This document shows positions 42,882 through 51,288 of a DNA stretch of 64,000 bases, piece after piece. The position numbers were made by a program, and so were the translations under genes. The stretch covers positions 18,609 to 82,608 of the forward strand of contig NZ_JADMVE010000006.1 in NCBI RefSeq assembly GCF_015547515.1, written 5' to 3'. Under the pieces are notes generated by a model that saw only the letters and a list, made by a program, of their open reading frames with translations, searched no databases and was not told the DNA's origin. Each line of letters begins with the position of its first letter. The first letter of the stretch is position 1. Source of the stretch: Eubacterium sp. 1001713B170207_170306_E7 (lineage in GTDB: Bacteria > Bacillota > Clostridia > Eubacteriales > Eubacteriaceae).

Positions 42882-44558
42882 ATGATGTCAACAACCACAG
42901 ATTTAATGGTACAGGGGAATGGGTGCGGAATCGGGGAGAAATCGCCCAACGCGTTGAGACTGGAGGCAAAAATGCGTGAGCTGAGCCGTCAGGAGGAGAT
43001 TGAGCAATACGCGCCGCTTAAAAAAATTGAGATGGTGCAGGATCGTCTGCCGGATTTTCCGCTGGACTGCCTGCCGGCCGGGCTCCAAGATTTTGTCCGG
43101 CAGCTGTCTGGCTGTAAGCAGGCGCCAGTGGATACGGCGGCGGTATCGCTGCTTTCGGTGTTTTCGATGGCGGAAGGGGGCCGCTTTATGGTTGATCCTG
43201 GAATCGCCGCAGTGTATCAGCTTGGGATTAATCTGTTTACCATGACGGTGATGGAATCGGGCACGGGCAAATCGGAGATCATGAATGTGCTCAAAAAGCC
43301 CATCGAGGATTTTGTGAGGGATTATAATTGGAAAAACCGGGAGAAAATAGCAATGGATGAAAACTGGAGCAGTGTGCTGAGGGAGCGTGTGAGCAAGGCG
43401 AAAAAGCAGTGTGTCAGCGGCAAGGCAGATTACTCGGATCTGGAGGAAGCCCAGCGTGAGCTGGATGCCTTTAAGCCGATGAAAAAGCTGCGCCGCATTA
43501 CGGATAACGCGACTTCTGAGGCTCTTGAGAACCTGCTGGCCGAGAACGATGGGGTCATGTCGGTGGTATCGACAGAGGGGGGCGTCATTGATATTATGGG
43601 CGGACGCTACAGCAAGGACGGAGGCTCCAACATTGATATTTACCTGCATGGGTACAGCAATGAATCCTTTGACAAGGACCGGGCGGGCCAGGGCCACGTG
43701 CACGTGGATCATCTTCATCTGACGGTTATCTTCTCCATCCAGCCCAGGGTGCTTAAGGATTTTATGCGCAGAGATTTTATTGAAAAGGGGATGACCTCGC
43801 GGTTTTTGTATGCCATTCCCAAGGAGCTTGATGAACGTCTCCTGAGGGATTCGTCGAATATTGACCCTCTGGTTCTGGCGGATTATGAAAATAAAATCAG
43901 GGATATCATGTCCATTGAACGCAATGTGGGCGCGCCCTATGAGCTGCGCTTTTCTGAGGAAGCGACTGAGCTTATGATCAGCTATAACGACGATGAGATT
44001 CAAAAGCGGATTAAGGAGGATCTGGCCTGTATTAAAAGGACGGCCCGGCGCATCATCGGGCAGACCATCCGTCTGGCGGGGGTCTTACACCTTATGGAGC
44101 ACGGCGGCGAGGCGGTGGAGAAACGTGAGATTTCGGCACAGACGGTGGAAAAGGCCATCCGCCTAACCGATTATTTTCTGGAGCACACCAAGGCGGCGCA
44201 CAAAACCGTGGAGGACAGCGAGGAGATCAAAAATCTGAAATATGTGTGGGAAAAATGCCGCGGCTTTAAAATGCCTGAGTTTTCCAGCGATGTGCTGCGT
44301 GAGAAATGCCGCGGCCGTCTGCGGACCAATGAGGAGCAAAAGCCTTATATTATGGGGCTCATTGAAAGGGGCTACCTGAGGGAGCTGCCCGAGGATAAAA
44401 ATAACAAAGGAAAGGATGGGCGGCCAAAGGCTGCGCGCTACAGGATCAATCCGCTTTTATATAAGGCCATACTGCCTAAAAAGGATTCGACGGTCACAAA
44501 ACTGCATCCCGAAATCCCGAAAAGCGGTGAGCCGGAAACGGCTGAAGCGGTATCCTGA
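42882..44558 (+). CDS. DUF3987 (YfjI-like) ATPase-type protein
   Basis: 558 residues. After ~60 leading residues the DUF3987 core begins (FPLDCLPAGLQDFVRQLS). It contains a P-loop TVMESGTGKSE (GTGKS about 126-130), STEGG and HLTVIFSIQP. Such proteins are usually carried by prophages and integrative elements beside primase or helicase functions and are thought to act on DNA. Here no phage or integrase gene accompanies it, only a divergent XRE regulator. Its C-terminal HPEIPKSG is encoded by a half copy of the dispersed repeat. Possibly an element remnant or defence-related gene. Confidence 0.8.
   Translation: MMSTTTDLMVQGNGCGIGEKSPNALRLEAKMRELSRQEEIEQYAPLKKIEMVQDRLPDFPLDCLPAGLQDFVRQLSGCKQAPVDTAAVSLLSVFSMAEGGRFMVDPGIAAVYQLGINLFTMTVMESGTGKSEIMNVLKKPIEDFVRDYNWKNREKIAMDENWSSVLRERVSKAKKQCVSGKADYSDLEEAQRELDAFKPMKKLRRITDNATSEALENLLAENDGVMSVVSTEGGVIDIMGGRYSKDGGSNIDIYLHGYSNESFDKDRAGQGHVHVDHLHLTVIFSIQPRVLKDFMRRDFIEKGMTSRFLYAIPKELDERLLRDSSNIDPLVLADYENKIRDIMSIERNVGAPYELRFSEEATELMISYNDDEIQKRIKEDLACIKRTARRIIGQTIRLAGVLHLMEHGGEAVEKREISAQTVEKAIRLTDYFLEHTKAAHKTVEDSEEIKNLKYVWEKCRGFKMPEFSSDVLREKCRGRLRTNEEQKPYIMGLIERGYLRELPEDKNNKGKDGRPKAARYRINPLLYKAILPKKDSTVTKLHPEIPKSGEPETAEAVS
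44507..44526. repeat. Repeat half copy inside the DUF3987 coding end
   Basis: ATCCCGAAATCCCGAAAAGC lies within the last 20 codons of the DUF3987 gene, suggesting the repeat extended or replaced the original 3' end. Confidence 0.65.
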
Positions 44559-44673
44559 AGTTGAACCAGTGGTATGTGTTTTAAGCTTCTAAGATTTGTA
44601 AAGGGAAAGCAATTATGATAAAATGTAACATAGTGTCATAGAAGGTACCGGACAAAGAAAGGGGGCTGCCTTT

Positions 44674-46515
44674 ATGGAAAAAGAAAAAAGAACCAGACGG
44701 ACGGGCAGGCGGGTTGCGCTGGATATTTTGTTTGCGGCTCTGATTGTTTTTCTGATTGTGGCCTCCTTTGTTGATTTTTCAAAGCGGGTGCGCTCCTCGG
44801 TCCATGAGAATGCCGAGCAGACCTTGCGTGAGATGAACCAGGAGGGCGCGCTGCTTCTGGAAACCCAGGTCCAACGGGATTTTGAGTTTCTCCACAGCCT
44901 GGCGGCCATTATGGTGGCGGACGGCTCTGTGGACAACCCGGAAATGGTGATCCGCAATCTGGGGCTGGGGCGTGACAACTATTCCTTTGACCGTATGTCC
45001 TATATTAAGGCGGACGGCATGGCCTACACTTCGGCCGGAGAGGCGCTGGACCAGAGCGGCTGCGATTATTTTAAGCGGGCCATGACGGGAGAAAACGCGG
45101 TGTCGGGGATTCTGTTTTTTGAGCAGACTGGCAAAGACGGCTTTGCGGTGGCCGTGCCGGTGTACAGGGACGGCGCCATCATTGGTGTGCTGTCGGGCTC
45201 CTATCTGACGGAGACCTTTAGCAACGTGGTAAATATGGAGGTCTACGGCGGCCAGAGCATTACCTACGTGGTGCAGCCGGACGGCAGCTATATCCTGAAG
45301 CCGGCGAACAATGAGGTGGATGTTAAAAAGTGGTCAACCGACGGCGATTCTAAACGGTCTGTCCGTGAGAAGATGGACCGGGGCGAGTCGGGCTATGCCT
45401 CCTTTGAGGGCGAGGGCGGAACCTGGCGTTTCTGCTATGTGCCCACCACCATCAACGACTGGTATGTGGTGACGGTTGTGCCGGACCGGGTGATCATGAA
45501 GCAGGCGGATTACATTAACCAGATGGCCCTGATCCTCGGCGCTAAAATCGGCCTGGCGCTGGTGTTCACAGGCGTTTACCTTGCTGTGAACCACCGGAGA
45601 AACGAGCGCAGGGAGCAGGAGCGTCAGGAGCGCTCCCAAATGGACAACGCGCGCTACCGGGTGCTGCTTGAAAATATGGACGCGCTGTTCTTTGAGTGGG
45701 ATCTGCAGGACAATACCCTGACCTGCTCCCAGGGCTGGCAGGAGCAGATGGGTTACACGCCCCGGCTCGACGATATCGAGAACGGCGGCATTGTGGACAC
45801 GCCGGAATCTCTGTCCTTTATCGGCTTTCTGGAAAGCGTGCGTGGCGGCCTGGAGCACGGCGAGGAGGAATACCAGGTGCTGAGGGCAGACACCAGCACC
45901 TACTGGTGCCGGGTGCGCCTGACAGGCATTAAGGACCATCAGGGCCGGGTGCGCCGGATCATGGGCCTGATCGAGGATATTGACGCCCGGAAAAAGCGTG
46001 AGGCTCAGCTCGTGAACCAGGCGAGCCGGGATTCGCTGACCAATCTCTATAATAAAAAGGCCACCGAGGAACAGATTACCTTTATTCTGAAAAACGAGCA
46101 GCGGGAGACTTACTGCCACGGGTTTTTCCTGCTGGACATTGACGATTTCAAGGCGATCAACGACACCTACGGCCACAGTGTGGGCGACCAGGTGCTCCGG
46201 GACCTTGCGGACTGCCTGCTGCGCCTGTTCCGGAGTACGGATGTGGTGGGACGTATCGGCGGCGACGAGTTCGCCATTTTTCTGCGAAACGCCGGCGCCC
46301 GTGAGGATATCCTGAAACGGGCCCGGGAGCTGATCGCAGAATTTCGCCGGATTCCAGTGAGCGGTGAGCAGTATGTGAGCTGCAGCCTGGGCGTGGTGAT
46401 CGCTGAGCGCGGCGAAAAAGACTTCAAGAGCCTGTACAGCCACGCGGACGCGGCCATGTACGAGGCCAAGCGCAAGGGCAAAAACCAGTACGCGGTCTAT
46501 GAGACGAACGAATAA
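44674..46515 (+). CDS. Membrane diguanylate cyclase (dCache-PAS-GGDEF)
   Basis: 613 residues. TM1 (about 12-33), a large extracellular dCache-type sensor (35-280; contains YSFDRMSYIKADG and DYFKRAMTGENAVSG), TM2 (about 282-306), PAS (about 325-440) and GGDEF with intact GRIGGDEF near residue 529. It should make c-di-GMP in response to an external small molecule. Ligand unknown. Single gene with its own terminator, at the end of the T4P/c-di-GMP region. Its architecture differs from the other two cyclase-type proteins, so each takes a separate input. Confidence 0.9.
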   Translation: MEKEKRTRRTGRRVALDILFAALIVFLIVASFVDFSKRVRSSVHENAEQTLREMNQEGALLLETQVQRDFEFLHSLAAIMVADGSVDNPEMVIRNLGLGRDNYSFDRMSYIKADGMAYTSAGEALDQSGCDYFKRAMTGENAVSGILFFEQTGKDGFAVAVPVYRDGAIIGVLSGSYLTETFSNVVNMEVYGGQSITYVVQPDGSYILKPANNEVDVKKWSTDGDSKRSVREKMDRGESGYASFEGEGGTWRFCYVPTTINDWYVVTVVPDRVIMKQADYINQMALILGAKIGLALVFTGVYLAVNHRRNERREQERQERSQMDNARYRVLLENMDALFFEWDLQDNTLTCSQGWQEQMGYTPRLDDIENGGIVDTPESLSFIGFLESVRGGLEHGEEEYQVLRADTSTYWCRVRLTGIKDHQGRVRRIMGLIEDIDARKKREAQLVNQASRDSLTNLYNKKATEEQITFILKNEQRETYCHGFFLLDIDDFKAINDTYGHSVGDQVLRDLADCLLRLFRSTDVVGRIGGDEFAIFLRNAGAREDILKRARELIAEFRRIPVSGEQYVSCSLGVVIAERGEKDFKSLYSHADAAMYEAKRKGKNQYAVYETNE

Positions 46516-46527
46516 GCACAGGAAATG

Positions 46528-46555
46528 AGGAGCCGGCAGTGCCGGCTCCTTTTTC
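46528..46555 (+). terminator. Terminator of the dCache cyclase gene
   Basis: AGGAGCCGGC-agt-GCCGGCTCCT followed by TTTT. Confidence 0.9.
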
Positions 46556-46570
46556 GGGATTTCGGGAGGC
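46551..46570. repeat. Half copy of the CCCGAAATCCCGAA repeat (right arm)
   Basis: TTTTCGGGATTTCGGGAGGC directly abuts and shares the T tract of the preceding independent terminator. No left arm. Confidence 0.7.
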
Positions 46571-46635
46571 CCGGCGTGGAAATTTTTGAAAAGAATTGGA
46601 ATTGAACGGGCTGAAGTGCTACAATAGAGGTTGAA

Positions 46636-46675
46636 ACACACATCCATCAAAAAAACGGATAAACCGATGTGTGAT
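46636..46675. promoter_or_regulatory. Palindrome upstream of pncB
   Basis: CACACATC / GATGTGTG arms about 20 bases apart, between a TACAAT-like -10 box and the pncB ribosome site. Possibly an operator or a leader hairpin. Confidence 0.35.
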
Positions 46676-46688
46676 AAAGGAGAGACTT

Positions 46689-48122
46689 ATGCAGTTTGAA
46701 CGGAAACTCCAGCTCGCCACGGACTTGTACCAGATGAGTATGGGCAACGTTTATGTTGAGGACGGCAAGCAGGATGAAATGGCTGTCTTTGATGTTTTTA
46801 TCAGAAATAACCCCTTCAGCGGCGGTTACACTGTGGCCGCCGGCCTGGAGCAGGTCATCGAATATATAGAGGGACTGGCCTTTGAGGAAGCGGATGTCCA
46901 GCTTCTTAAAAAGAACCACCCGGAATTTTCAGATAAGTTTATCAACTATCTGCGTCATTTTAAATTTACCGGAGAGCTCTACGCCCTGCCGGAGGGCACG
47001 ATTTTCTTCCCCTTTGAGCCCATTATAAGGGTCAAGGCGCCGCTGGTGCAGGCGCAGCTGGTGGAGACCACAATCCTGAGCATCATCAACCACCAGACCC
47101 TCATCGCCACCAAGGCCTCCCGCATTGTGGAGGAAGCCCGCGGCGGCGCGGTCATGGAGTTTGGCCTGCGCCGGGCCCACGGCACCGAGGCCGGCTATTT
47201 CGGGGCGCGCGCCGCGGTTATCGGCGGCTGTGTGGGCACCTCGGTGGTGGAAACTGAGGCCATGCTGGACCGCCCCTCCATGGGCACCATGTCCCACAGC
47301 TTTATTCTCAGCTACGACACAGAGCTGGAGGCCTTTGAGAAGTTTGTCAAATACAATCCCCAGAACGCCACCCTGCTGGTGGACACCTACAACACCCTGG
47401 AGCAGGGAGTGCCCAATGCCATCAAGGTCTTTAAAAAAGCGCTGGCCGAGGGCGGTATTACCGGAAAATACGGTATCCGGATCGACTCGGGCGACCTGGC
47501 TTACCTGACGGCCGAAGCCCGCAAGCTGCTGGACGCGGCCGGACTTCAGGACGCGTCCATCTGCGCCTCCTCCGACCTGGACGAATACCTGATCAAGGAC
47601 CTGAAGCTCCAGGGCGCCAAAATCGACTCCTGGGGCATTGGCACCAAGCTCATCACGGCCTATGATTGCCCGGCCCTGGGCGGGGTATATAAACTGGCGG
47701 AAATCGACGGCAAGCCCAAGCTCAAGGTCTCCAACGATCCCTGGAAAATCACCAATCCGGGCTATAAGAAAATTTACCGGATTTACGGCCGGAGCAACAA
47801 CATGGCGCTGGCCGACCTGATGACCCTGGAATCCGAGACCATTGACGAAAGCCAGCCCCTCACCATCTTTCACCCCATGCACACCTGGAAAAAGCGCACC
47901 ATCACGGATTATTACGTGAAGGAGCTGCTGGTACCGGTGTTTGTGGACGGGAAATGCGTGTATGAAAAGCCGTCCATCCGTCAAATCCACGACCGGCTGG
48001 TCCAGGAAAAGGAAACCCTGTGGCCGACCTTTAAGCGTATGGTGAACCCCCACGTGTACCACGTGGATCTCTCCCAGCCGCTCTGGGATATGAAGCAGCA
48101 GCTGCTGAGCGAGGCAGAATAA
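46689..48122 (+). CDS. pncB: Nicotinate phosphoribosyltransferase
   Basis: 477 residues from the ATG at 46689 (AAGGAGAGACTT before it; the frame from 46671 overlaps the palindrome). Salvages nicotinate to nicotinate mononucleotide for NAD. Family motifs: LATDLYQMSMGNVY at the N-terminus, EFGLRRAHG, GTMSHSF with the phosphorylated His, LLVDTYNT, IRIDSGDLAYL. Longer form typical of Firmicutes, with the C-terminal extension (HPMHTWKKR). Followed 22 bases later by tsaC. Confidence 0.94.
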   Translation: MQFERKLQLATDLYQMSMGNVYVEDGKQDEMAVFDVFIRNNPFSGGYTVAAGLEQVIEYIEGLAFEEADVQLLKKNHPEFSDKFINYLRHFKFTGELYALPEGTIFFPFEPIIRVKAPLVQAQLVETTILSIINHQTLIATKASRIVEEARGGAVMEFGLRRAHGTEAGYFGARAAVIGGCVGTSVVETEAMLDRPSMGTMSHSFILSYDTELEAFEKFVKYNPQNATLLVDTYNTLEQGVPNAIKVFKKALAEGGITGKYGIRIDSGDLAYLTAEARKLLDAAGLQDASICASSDLDEYLIKDLKLQGAKIDSWGIGTKLITAYDCPALGGVYKLAEIDGKPKLKVSNDPWKITNPGYKKIYRIYGRSNNMALADLMTLESETIDESQPLTIFHPMHTWKKRTITDYYVKELLVPVFVDGKCVYEKPSIRQIHDRLVQEKETLWPTFKRMVNPHVYHVDLSQPLWDMKQQLLSEAE

Positions 48123-48144
48123 AAAAATACAGTAGGTTGATCTT

Positions 48145-49182
48145 ATGAAAACAGAACTATTTAGAACGGACAGTCCCCTGCTCGGGGCCGTCCATCTGAC
48201 CAAGGCCGGAGAACTGATTGCCATGGGAGAAACCGTGGTGTTTCCGACCGAAACGGTGTACGGTCTGGGGGCCAATGCCCTGGACGAAAACGCCGTGAAA
48301 AAAATCTTTGAAGCGAAAGGACGCCCCGCGGATAATCCGCTCATCGTGCACATTGCCGACCGGGCCGACCTGAAAAAACTGGTGACGGAGGTGCCAGAAA
48401 AGGCCGAAAAGCTCATGGACGCCTTCTGGCCCGGCCCCCTCACGCTGATCATGCATAAAAGCGGCGAGGTGCCGGAAATTGTGACCGCGGGACTGGACAC
48501 CGTGGCGGTGCGCTTTCCCTCCAACCGGATTGCCCAGGGGCTGATCAAGTCGGCGGGGGTACCCATTGCCGCGCCCAGCGCCAATATTTCCGGACGGCCC
48601 AGCCCGACCAAAAGCGAGCATGTGATCGAGGATATGATGGGCCGGGTATCGGCCATCATCGTCTCGGAGGATACGGACGTGGGCCTGGAGTCCACCGTAG
48701 TGGACACCACCACCGAGCCGCCGACCGTGCTGCGTCCGGGCGGCGTGACTGTGGCGGAGCTGGAGTCTGTCATCGGCAGGGTGCAGGTATCGCCCAACGC
48801 CATCGAGAACGTGATCCCGGAAAAGGCCAAATCGCCGGGCATGAAGTACACCCATTACTCGCCAAAGGGTGATCTGGTCATCGTGAAGGGCACAGACGCC
48901 GAAAAGGTGGAGAAAATCAACCGCCATATCAAGAAGCACGAGGAAATGAAAATCGGCATTCTGGCAACCGATGAGACCATGGGCAATTACCATTCTGGCA
49001 TCATCATTTCGCTGGGTAGCCGTGAGGACCCGGAGGAGATGAGCCACAACCTTTTCGCCCGGCTGCGCACCTTTGACGACCTGGGCATTGAGAAAATCTA
49101 CGCCGAGGACATCGAGGTGGGCAACGATACCCTGGCGCTGGCCAACCGGCTGTACAAGGCCGGCGGCTACCATTTTATATGA
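48145..49182 (+). CDS. tsaC: L-threonylcarbamoyladenylate synthase (Sua5/YwlC type)
   Basis: 345 residues: YrdC domain (about 15-200; FPTETVYGLGANA, KGRPADNPLIVHI, RFPSNRIA, PSANISGRPSPT) plus a C-terminal Sua5 domain after the linker (SPGMKYTHYSPKGDLVIV). Makes threonylcarbamoyl-AMP from threonine, bicarbonate and ATP for the t6A base of ANN-decoding tRNAs. A terminator hairpin starts 9 bases after the stop. TcdA, acting later on the same modification, is encoded at 59528. Confidence 0.94.
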   Translation: MKTELFRTDSPLLGAVHLTKAGELIAMGETVVFPTETVYGLGANALDENAVKKIFEAKGRPADNPLIVHIADRADLKKLVTEVPEKAEKLMDAFWPGPLTLIMHKSGEVPEIVTAGLDTVAVRFPSNRIAQGLIKSAGVPIAAPSANISGRPSPTKSEHVIEDMMGRVSAIIVSEDTDVGLESTVVDTTTEPPTVLRPGGVTVAELESVIGRVQVSPNAIENVIPEKAKSPGMKYTHYSPKGDLVIVKGTDAEKVEKINRHIKKHEEMKIGILATDETMGNYHSGIIISLGSREDPEEMSHNLFARLRTFDDLGIEKIYAEDIEVGNDTLALANRLYKAGGYHFI

Positions 49183-49190
49183 AACAGAAA

Positions 49191-49227
49191 AGCAACCCGT
49201 ACCGCTGCGGTACGGGTTGCTTTTTGA
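49191..49227 (+). terminator. Terminator of pncB-tsaC
   Basis: GCAACCCGTACC-gct-GCGGTACGGGTTGC type perfect stem followed by TTTTT. Confidence 0.9.
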
Positions 49228-49319
49228 TGCATTATTTTCACAAAGTTTCTCTATGTTTACTATCGTTAAAATTGGGAAAGTATGTTATAATAAATAAAAA
49301 CGAATCGGAGGGAACTCAA

Positions 49320-49769
49320 ATGAAATTAGCTATTGGATCGGATCACGGCGGTTTTGAGCTGAAACAGGTGGTGATGGCATTGCTTCGCGAGGAAGGCATC
49401 GACTATACGGACATGGGCCCTGAAACAGCGGAATCAGTGGATTATCCGGTATATGGACAGAAGGTTGCCGAAGCCGTGGCAGGCGGCGGGTATGACCGCG
49501 GGATTGCGATCTGCGGCACCGGCGTGGGCATCTCCATCGCGGTGAACAAGGTTCCCGGTATCCGCGGCTCACTCTGCACCAACGAATACATGGCTGAGAT
49601 GACCAGACGCCACAACGACTCCAACGTGCTGGTGCTGGGCGGCCGTGTTCTGGGCGACGACCTGGCAAAGAACATTGTCAAGACCTGGCTGCACACCGAG
49701 TTTGAGGGCGGCCGCCACCAGCGCCGCATCGACATGATCGGCGACATTGAGAAAAAATACGATAAATAA
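49320..49769 (+). CDS. rpiB: Ribose-5-phosphate isomerase B
   Basis: 149 residues from the ATG at 49320 (CGGAGGGAACTCAA before it); the longer frame from 49179 runs back through the tsaC terminator and is rejected. LacAB/RpiB fold: AIGSDHGGFELK, catalytic cysteine in AICGTGVGISI, and MTRRHNDSNVLVLGGR. Interconverts ribulose-5-phosphate and ribose-5-phosphate. Monocistronic, with a terminator of the repeat family after it. Confidence 0.94.
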   Translation: MKLAIGSDHGGFELKQVVMALLREEGIDYTDMGPETAESVDYPVYGQKVAEAVAGGGYDRGIAICGTGVGISIAVNKVPGIRGSLCTNEYMAEMTRRHNDSNVLVLGGRVLGDDLAKNIVKTWLHTEFEGGRHQRRIDMIGDIEKKYDK

Positions 49770-49778
49770 GACCATCAG

Positions 49779-49820
49779 GCCTCCTAAAATCCCTTTTCAG
49801 GATTTCGGGAGGCTTTTTCT
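49779..49820 (+). terminator. Terminator of rpiB (CCTCCCGAAATCCCGAA repeat, copy 6)
   Basis: GCCTCCTAAAATCC / GGATTTCGGGAGGC, 6-7-base loop, then TTTTTCT. Shortened version of the family, with two left-arm changes tolerated as G-U pairs. Confidence 0.82.
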
Positions 49821-49948
49821 ATGCCCTGGAATCAGAATTTCTAATGGAAAACCAGCGGTGTTTGTGTTATAATCTGATATTAAGTATACCATTTATAAAG
49901 CACTAAATACTGCTGAGAAGAGCGGTGTTTATTTTGAAGGAGAGCAAA

Positions 49949-51271
49949 TTGATCATTAGTGTAATAGGCGCAGGAGTCCTGGGACTGGCGTACGCGGCTT
50001 CCTTTGCCCGCGGCGGGCATCGGGTTTACTGCACCGACATGGATGAAGAAATTGTCAATGCCGTGAAGGAAGGCGAATTTCCCGGCTACGAATCTGGACT
50101 GGAGCGGGTGGTGGCCGAGGCTGAGGCGACGGGAAATCTGGAGTTTACCGGCCATCTGCGCAAGGTTATCAAGGAGTCGGAGGTTATTTTCATTACCTGT
50201 GAGGTTCCCGAGGATGACGAGCACATGCCCAGCCTGCGGTTTGTAAAGGCCATTGCCCAGAGCATCGGCAGCCAGATGGAGTCGCCCAAGATTGTGGTGT
50301 TAAAATCCAGCGTGCCGCCGGGCTCGTCGGTGGTGATCGAGGAAACCATTCAGAAGGCCCTCGACGAGCGGGAGGAGGCCATTCGTTTTGATGTGGTGTC
50401 CTCGCCGTCCTTTGCCAAGCCCGGCAGCTTTTTGAAGGACATTGAGCGGCCCCGGTTTGTGGCCATCGGCGCGGATAACGAGGAGGCCCGTGAGAAGATA
50501 CGCCGTCTGTACCGTGAGACGGGTATTGTGATGAACAAAATCATCGACGCCTCCCCGGCAGAGGTGGAGATGGCTGACTACGCCATCAGCGGCCTGATCG
50601 CGGTGAAAACCGCCTACATCAATGAGCTGGCCATGCTGTGCGAGAAGCTGGACATCGACGTGGACATGACCACCAAGATCATGGGCAGGGATTCCCGGAT
50701 TTCGCCCCAGCTGATGGATCCGGGCCCGGGCTACGGCGGCAGTATTCTGCCGAAAACGGCCCGCGCCATGGTGCGCATCGCTCAGGAGGCGGACGAGACC
50801 GCCGAGGTTCTCAGTGGGGCCATCACGGCCAATGAGTGCCAAAAGCAGAAATGTGTGGCGAAAATTGAGAACATCATGGGCGGCGTGGCTGGAAAGACCA
50901 TCGGGATTCTGGGGCTGGCCCCGGATTTTGGTACCGACGACCTCCGGGAAGCGCCGTCGCTGGACATTATCAGGAGCCTGGTGGAAAAGGAGGCCAGCCT
51001 GCGGATTTACAATCCCGACGGCTACCAGCAGGCTAAGTGGCGCCTGTTTAAGGAAAAGGACGCCATCACCTTTTGCGAGGACATCTACGGAGCGGCGGAG
51101 GATGCCGACGCCCTGGTGGTGCTGACCAAGTGGCCGAACACCCGGGCCACTGACGAAAACCAGTTGAAGGAAAAAATGAAGGGCGATATACTCATCGACC
51201 TGCAGAACCTTTTTGTCAAGCGCAGGGAGGTTCGGCAGCTCTTTAAATACTATGGATTAGGGATGCATTAA
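49949..51271 (+). CDS. UDP-glucose/GDP-mannose dehydrogenase-like protein lacking the catalytic cysteine
   Basis: About 440 residues. TTG at 49949 after GAAGGAGAG gives the expected start MIISVIGAGVLGLAYAASF (Rossmann NAD site). Central domain has the conserved Lys and Asn of the family (VKTAYINELA). The loop that normally reads GGSCFPKD reads GGSILPKT, so the nucleophilic cysteine is Ile266 and the following Asp is Thr. Family chemistry (two-step oxidation to the uronate) needs that cysteine. C-terminal UDP-binding domain present. It is followed by galU and a phosphohexomutase, so a nucleotide-sugar substrate is plausible, but the reaction is uncertain. Confidence 0.82.
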   Translation: MIISVIGAGVLGLAYAASFARGGHRVYCTDMDEEIVNAVKEGEFPGYESGLERVVAEAEATGNLEFTGHLRKVIKESEVIFITCEVPEDDEHMPSLRFVKAIAQSIGSQMESPKIVVLKSSVPPGSSVVIEETIQKALDEREEAIRFDVVSSPSFAKPGSFLKDIERPRFVAIGADNEEAREKIRRLYRETGIVMNKIIDASPAEVEMADYAISGLIAVKTAYINELAMLCEKLDIDVDMTTKIMGRDSRISPQLMDPGPGYGGSILPKTARAMVRIAQEADETAEVLSGAITANECQKQKCVAKIENIMGGVAGKTIGILGLAPDFGTDDLREAPSLDIIRSLVEKEASLRIYNPDGYQQAKWRLFKEKDAITFCEDIYGAAEDADALVVLTKWPNTRATDENQLKEKMKGDILIDLQNLFVKRREVRQLFKYYGLGMH

Positions 51272-51288
51272 GCATTGCAGGAGGAATT

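Noticed and set aside
46929-48851. Long minus-strand open frame (640 codons) opposite pncB and tsaC
   Set aside because: Exact shadow of two well-identified genes with GC-rich third positions; no protein-like motifs.
49179-49319. Upstream in-frame extension of rpiB
   Set aside because: Would translate the tsaC terminator; the ATG at 49320 has a proper ribosome site and the family start.
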